A stretch of DNA of 64,000 nt, from contig ARYC01000219.1 in NCBI GenBank assembly GCA_000711775.1, positions 62,001-126,000 of the forward strand, written 5' to 3'. Under the pieces are notes generated by a model. It was given only the letters and a program-made list of their open reading frames with translations, made no database searches and was not told the origin of the DNA. The translations under genes were made by a program, and so were the position numbers. Shown one piece after another: positions 59,285-64,000 of this stretch (positions within the stretch are counted from its first letter, which is position 1; every line of letters begins with the position of its first letter). This DNA is from Oxytricha trifallax (taxonomy: Eukaryota; Ciliophora; Spirotrichea; Sporadotrichida; Oxytrichidae).

Positions 59285-61417
59285 ACGAAATCTTACTTAA
59301 ATAGCAATCTCTTTTTTTAAATAAATCATATTAATTAAAAAAAACAATTTTATTTGCATCTCTTTTGATGAATTTGATTCATCCTTTGGAATTGCATACT
59401 TTCCAATTATCGATTCGAATTACTTTTGGTAATCTTATTCAATTTTACTTTGATCACAAATTTCCTTGGTAATCTTTAGAAATTCATCATACGAATTAAT
59501 GTCTAAATTCTTAATGAATATTAATTGAACATAGCCATGATATAAAAATAAAAGTAAAATAATAAGTTTATAAATGAATTATATTACTAAGGCATATTTT
59601 TTTCTTCAAGTTTATGAAATAATATATATTTTGGAATATTTTTACCAAAATTTTAATTTAATAAAATTTAAGTTGACAAATTTCATCAATAAATTGAATG
59701 CCCTTAAAATCAAAATAGACAAATTACTCTTATGTAACCATCACACTATAAATCAAATATTCAGCTTTCTATATAATAAGCCTATAGTCTTGTTCAAATT
59801 CAGCTCTTTAAATTGGGGACAGTTTTTGAATGAAAACTTTATTAATTTTTTAGATAAAAAATGTTTTTTCGACTTGATCGTGGGTATGCATAAAAACATC
59901 TAATTTTAACGTATACATTAATATTTTAAATAGAAATTTATTAATAAATAAAAGGTTGAAAATCAAAATCTAGCTTACTTTTAAATCCAAAATCAATAAA
60001 AATGAGTGTTTTCAAATTTGGAAACATTATGTTAAAATTCAAAATACTTGAATGCACGCAAATTAGCTTTTCCGCATTTAAATATAAATTTTTTCACATA
60101 TCAATTAATAACAAATAAAATGGAATTAAATAAATACGAATTTATAAACATTTTAGAATGGTTAAATACTTCTAGGGCAACAATTCAAAGTTGAAAAATT
60201 CTTCAGTACCAACGTTTATAAATTTTTCAACACTTTGATTGACGGTTGTTTTTTTATTTTATAAGATTCTTACTGATAAGAAAAATCCATTTATGCATTA
60301 TTTAAACTTAGTTTCTTTACATTTATTAATGCGATAAATTCATACTTGCTAAAGTCAATTAATAATATTAGATATATTATACATATTATAATTATTGTTG
60401 TTTTTATATTAAGGTCATTTCATTTTTTAGTTGTTGAATCAATTAAATAAAATAAATTTTGTTTAATTAAAGTCACTAGGTCAAATTTAATTTATTTCAA
60501 GATCATTAATTGATAATTAAGTAAGTTTCAAATTCATTTATTTTTAAGGTTTTTAATCAATTTATTATTAATTCTATTTTTAAATCCTTAAATCTCTTAC
60601 TAAATCTAAGAGTGATTTACTTTATACTTGTATTTTTATATTTTAATTAATATTAAATATATTTAAATTTTGTATAGTCTATAGAAACTCTGATAATTAA
60701 TTTATGCAAAATAAATAAATAAAATGAACTAAATTAAAAATTTGCAACGTTAAATTTTATGTGTTTCTCGATTCTAAACAGCTTCATAGAGTATGTAACA
60801 ATAAGTAAATATTTTTATAAATAATTTGTACCCAGGAATTTCTAATGTAACTTTTACAGATTATTTCTAATTATTTTGTTCTTCAGTTTATAGTTTCTTG
60901 ATAAGTCGTGAAATTTGGTCAAAACTTTGCTAGAAATTAATATAAATAATATAATTAAGATATTTTCAACAAATGCAATCAAGTCTAACTTAGTAATTTA
61001 AAAATTTGGAAGCTCGGTTTATTTTATTTTATCATTTGCAGATTTATTAAAATCTTTAGTTGTAAAAATAAATCTTTTAATTATTTCATGTCTTAGAAAT
61101 TTCTCAATGAATCTGGTTTAATTATTATATATAAATAAATTATAATTTGGTTTTATCTTAGCATTCGTTCACTATGATTATATTTTTAAAAAATAAGCAT
61201 TAAATTAAAAATTTAATATTATATTTAGTTGATTAACATAATAATTTAAAAATTTAATTTTAATGATCTTGAAATCCATTTTACCAAATATTTAGGAGAA
61301 TTTACTAAAACCAAAATTCTATTATTCTTTGTTGAGTTAATAGGATTTTAATGTTTCCTTAATACCTAAATAGTCCAAGACTGTCATACTTGGATATATG
61401 TTTAATTTGCTTTTCAT
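59285..61417 (-). CDS. F-box/LRR-like gene, cassette copy 3 (minus strand)
   Basis: ATG 61417 reads MKSKLNIYPSMTVLDYLG, then IKETLKSYQLNKEQQNFG, then FSKFSQIFGKMDFK. A long open stretch at about 61110-60740 (RFIEKFLRHEIIKRFIF, TKFHDLSRNYKLKNKII) is followed by LRR-like NVKKLSLNNAQMDFS and LKNLQTLVLKNFSTLN near 60330-60170, then ICVHSSILNF and MFPNLKTLIFIDFGF near 60070-59990, VFIQKLSPIQRAEFEQDYRL near 59840, and the C-terminal part to about 59285. The best preserved of the minus-strand copies. Predicted role by analogy only: F-box/LRR proteins select substrates for SCF ubiquitin ligases. Confidence 0.55.
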
Positions 61418-61665
61418 TTTATTATTAATATTATTCTAAATAATTTAAAATATCATATAATGGTTTTACGAAAATTTGTTGTAACAAGTGAAAATGTGAA
61501 AATAAAGAAATCAATTAGTAAAAAGGTTAATGAAAAAGGGGGAAAGTTAAACTTTGAACTTTCAATAAATAGTTGATTAATTCATAATATAAGTGAAATA
61601 TTAATGCTTTAATAGATGCTGACAATATTTAATTACTTCTAAAACTCCATAAACACTTAATTCTC

Positions 61666-63876
61666 TCACTTAGTGTCAAGACTCACCAACACATCTGACT
61701 CATCGATATTTTTCTTATAGATAAGCACTTAATCTTCTTCCATTGGATTTTCTTTAGCCATAATGTTTAATTTTAAGAAAAAAATAAGTATATGGTCATA
61801 AAAAAGTAAAAACATAATAATTAAACGTCGATCATCTGCTTGGCTTCTCTGTTGGCTTTGTGAGAGAAGTAGTTGTTCTGAATTTTGCAGTAGGTCACTT
61901 CCACCATTTTGTAATCTCTGTCGAATTACTTAACAAACTCTTCAACATCTTCGGGCTTTGTGAAAGCCTTTTAAGCCTTAAAGACAAGCTTGATCTTAAT
62001 ATATAATGCAAAATATAGTGTGAATTTAAAATAAATTGAATGATAAGAGAATTTTATGATTTAATATATAAATAATGATTTTTAAATATAATTTAGTTAA
62101 TAGACTTGGCATTGCTTAAACCATCAAGCAGGAAAACGAGGTCTTTGGTTCTCTTATCAAGTTCTTTTGAAATGTCTCCAGAGGGATTTGGGGTAGCAAA
62201 GAAGTACACAAGTTGTACCTCTTGTAAACAGATATATAAAAACTACTTAAAGTTAGTATTATAAATATTACCTATGTAATTACCATTATTAAATATTTAT
62301 ATATAAACAAGGGAAAAACACATTAGCATAACTTCCACCATTATTGCTAGAATTATTAGTAGAAGTATCGATCAATTCTTATTCAACATCTGTCATGGCA
62401 GCAGCTGATTCTTGAGTTTTGGACTTGAAATGATTGGTCAATTATTATGAAATGTACTTGGGTGTGAAAAAATCTGCGATTTAGAGCTTTCTTAGATTTG
62501 GGTAGCACAAGGGGAAAAGAAATAAAATATGATTATATTTTGAAAAAATACGATTAAACATATATAGGGGAATGGAAAATCTTTGACATTTACAAGTGAA
62601 AGCTGCTCAATATTATCATAAATATATTTAGAATTGTTCTGATTCATACACATGTTAAGAGTTCTATCTTGAATGTTCATTCAAAAATAAAGATAAATTT
62701 AAATTTCAAATATTCGAATGTTTTTTTAATTGTAGTAGAATTGTTTTACAATATAAAAACAAGTAAATTCTCTTGAACTTCTTAGAAATTTAATTCCAAT
62801 TTTACAAGCAGTAGGTGTTTCTGTTAGCTTCACACTCATCAAGTAAAAAAGGAATAACTCTCAGTAGATTTACAATAACATTTGAGTAAACCCTTTAATA
62901 TTATAGGAAAAATTTTGTTATTAAATTACTGCTTAGTTGTAATAAATTAATAAGATTCTATACCCTTTTATTTTAAAGGTTGTAAGTGAAATGAAAGAGG
63001 CTTCTTGTGTGCTCATCAAATAAATCATTGATTTTTATTTTTTTATATAAAAAGTAAAGATAGTATGTGTAGGAATTTAATTTCATATCATTGATTGCAA
63101 TAAATAAATTACATTGAGAGAGTTAGTGATTTCCTTTTCTTCTTCAGCAGAGAGTTTATTAATGTTGCCTTTTATCACATGCTAATCATAAAAGCTGTCT
63201 TCCCAACGACCATCTCCTAAGAAACTGAAATTGACATTTATCTTTTGATTGGTAATCAACTTTCCAGACATAAAAAATAATTGATATTGTACACATAAAT
63301 TAATAAATAATTCTAAAAGACATTTCAGGGTTGACACTTTTAATGCTTGTAGATGTATCAATCAAATCCAATTCCATCTTGGCTTTCTTTGACTTATCCT
63401 GTGAGATATCTTTTCTATAGAGTTTCTGAATTAGTAGCTTAAAAAGATCTGGTAGCAATTTGATATTTTAGAAATTCATGATCAAGACATCCACATGATT
63501 CAAATTTATGCTTTTGAAAATTTTTGAGGACTTCAAGATCTCCAACATTTCAGGCTTCAACTCAAACTTGTAGATGAAACTATGCTCTGGTCTCCATGTA
63601 TTATCAAATTTCATAATTTATTTGTTTTAATAATGTCAATTGAGCTTGATCTTTTTAGTCTTTCTTCACTGGTTATTTCTGCTCTTCCCCATCTCCATAA
63701 ATATCAAAAGTTTCTTTCTCAGATTTACGAAGCATCTCCATTTGAATGTGCACGAACTTATCAGCAATGAAATCTTGTTGTGTGTGACAAAGTTGCTGAA
63801 GTTAGAATACTTCACTTTTAGTCAAAAATGAAAAGGTCTTAATGTAGGTGTCCTTGGTGAGCTTTGCTTTTTCCAT
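61666..63876 (-). CDS. Macronuclear-destined gene in about ten MDSs, F-box/LRR-like
   Basis: ATG at 63876 (MEKAKLTKDTYIKTFSFL) to TGA 61668-61666. Coding pieces (minus strand): 63876-63638, 63610-63318, 63271-63112, 63031-62962, 62896-62782, 62633-62566, 62516-62337, 62290-62097, 62001 to about 61844, and about 61738-61666. Each junction 1-8 has the same 4-9 bp repeat at both MDS ends, and joining there keeps one open frame. The N-terminal SEVFQLQQLCHTQQDFIADKF matches the F-box-like signature of the array genes. Later YPNLRKLQIADFF resembles an LRR. The order is colinear, not scrambled. Only the last junction is uncertain. Probably upstream sequence continues past 63876. Function unassigned beyond the family resemblance. 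Confidence 0.85.
61734..61848 (-). other. IES 9, junction unresolved (candidate pointer AGAAG)
   Basis: AGAAG at 61848-61844 and 61738-61734 is in phase and would give KANREDQVLIYKK ending LDTK. Other short matches (ATTATG) join out of that frame. An alternative is that the last piece, which has its own ATG at 61761 (MAKENPMEEDQVL), belongs to a separate product. Confidence 0.4.
61996..62102 (-). other. IES 8, pointer TATTAA
   Basis: TATTAA at 62102-62097 and 62001-61996, with 95 bp between. Joined frame reads SNAKSIKIKLVFKAQ. Confidence 0.8.
62282..62345 (-). other. IES 7, pointer AATAATGGT
   Basis: AATAATGGT at 62345-62337 and 62290-62282, with 46 bp between. Joined frame reads SSNNGNYIGNIYN. 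Confidence 0.88.
62510..62572 (-). other. IES 6, pointer TTCCCCT
   Basis: TTCCCCT at 62572-62566 and 62516-62510, with 49 bp between. Joined frame reads KDFPFPLCYPNLRKLQ. Confidence 0.88.
62628..62787 (-). other. IES 5, candidate pointer TTCTAA
   Basis: TTCTAA at 62787-62782 and 62633-62628 in the same codon phase, with 148 bp between. Joined frame reads NWNQISKYIYDNIEQL. A longer match, TTCAAGA, also exists but gives a TGA after joining, so I prefer TTCTAA. Confidence 0.65.
62890..62968 (-). other. IES 4, pointer AAAGGGT
   Basis: AAAGGGT at 62968-62962 and 62896-62890, with 65 bp between. Joined frame reads NLQNKRVYSNVIVNLL. Confidence 0.88.
63026..63117 (-). other. IES 3, pointer TCAATG
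   Basis: TCAATG at 63117-63112 and 63031-63026, with 80 bp of AT-rich DNA between. Joined frame reads ITNSLNDLFDEHTRS. Confidence 0.88.
63266..63323 (-). other. IES 2, pointer ATGTCT
   Basis: ATGTCT (minus strand) at 63323-63318 and 63271-63266, with 46 bp between. Joined frame reads VNPEMSGKLITNQ. Confidence 0.88.
63607..63641 (-). other. IES 1, pointer AATT
   Basis: AATT at 63638-63641 and 63607-63610. Removing one copy plus 27 bp gives AQFDNTWRPEHSF in frame; without removal the frame meets TGA. Confidence 0.8.
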
Positions 63877-64000
63877 TTAATTTGGCATTAATTTTTATTT
63901 GTATAAATATTAGATTTTATTTATTACAATATATATTTATTCGAATTCGACTTAAATTGAGGTTGAATTATAATGAGTAATTTTTTTAATTAATATAAAG

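Noticed and set aside
59574..59903. 109-residue plus-strand frame (starts MNYITKAYFFLQ)
   Set aside because: The minus strand here encodes a segment conserved in all three cassette copies (FIQKLSPI...EFEQDY), and the plus frame is not conserved.
62628..62795. TTCAAGA as the pointer for IES 5 (longest direct match)
   Set aside because: Joining at TTCAAGA gives an in-frame TGA soon after the junction; TTCTAA keeps the frame open.
63582..63831. Plus-strand frames of 62-63 residues near the right edge
   Set aside because: Antisense to MDS 1 and 2 of the minus-strand gene, whose frame is supported by pointer joins.
1..64000. Tetrahymena or Paramecium as source
   Set aside because: Both also read TAA/TAG as Gln, but the C4A4 TBE tips, the TBE three-gene set and the varied 4-9 bp pointers fit hypotrichs, not C4A2 telomeres or TA-only IES junctions.
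1..64000. tRNA, rRNA or CRISPR arrays
   Set aside because: No cloverleaf with a GTTCRA-type arm, no rRNA core words and no regularly spaced direct repeats were found on reading both strands.

Overview
The window reads as germline (micronuclear) DNA of a hypotrich ciliate of the Oxytricha/Stylonychia type. Four things point there. Long reading frames appear only if TAA and TAG are read as Gln and TGA is the sole stop. Two 4.1-kb transposons end in C4A4 telomere-like repeats and carry the three-gene set of Oxytricha TBE elements. The DNA is very AT-rich. A gene at the right end is cut into at least nine in-frame pieces by short AT-rich inserts flanked by 4-9 bp direct repeats, which is MDS/IES/pointer architecture. 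Under the standard code almost no long frames are visible, so all translations below use TAA/TAG = Gln.

Layout. 1-214: 3' end of an unknown ORF. 265-2152: a giant palindrome with about 0.88-kb arms. 2405-3143: pieces of a possible cyclic-nucleotide-binding gene. 3.6-12 kb: mostly AT-rich DNA, a decayed minus-strand ORF (7.4-7.9 kb) and a Merlin-like element (8462-9384). 11986-16121: TBE copy A, mutated. 17-46.5 kb: a plus-strand tandem array of five related F-box/LRR-like genes, each split into short coding segments. The array is invaded by two TBE relics, a complete TBE (24228-28307), a 1.15-kb TTAA-flanked palindrome, two G-tipped elements with 8-bp target duplications, two related TA-flanked MITEs and a GC-rich island. 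46.6-61.4 kb: a three-fold tandem cassette, each unit holding a 613-617 codon C2H2 zinc-finger gene (+) followed by a convergent F-box/LRR-like gene (-). 61.67-63.88 kb: a minus-strand gene in about ten MDSs whose N-terminus resembles the same F-box-like family.

How the parts fit. The five plus-strand copies, the three minus-strand cassette copies and the MDS-split gene share an N-terminal F-box-like signature and downstream leucine-rich segments, so about nine of the genes here look like one local superfamily. Two of the three zinc-finger genes are fully open and the third is ended by one TAA-to-TGA change. Whether these arrays reach the macronucleus or are germline-limited cannot be decided from sequence alone. 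The mobile elements sit almost entirely between coding segments, as expected if insertions in the segments are selected against or if the intervals are removed as IESs.
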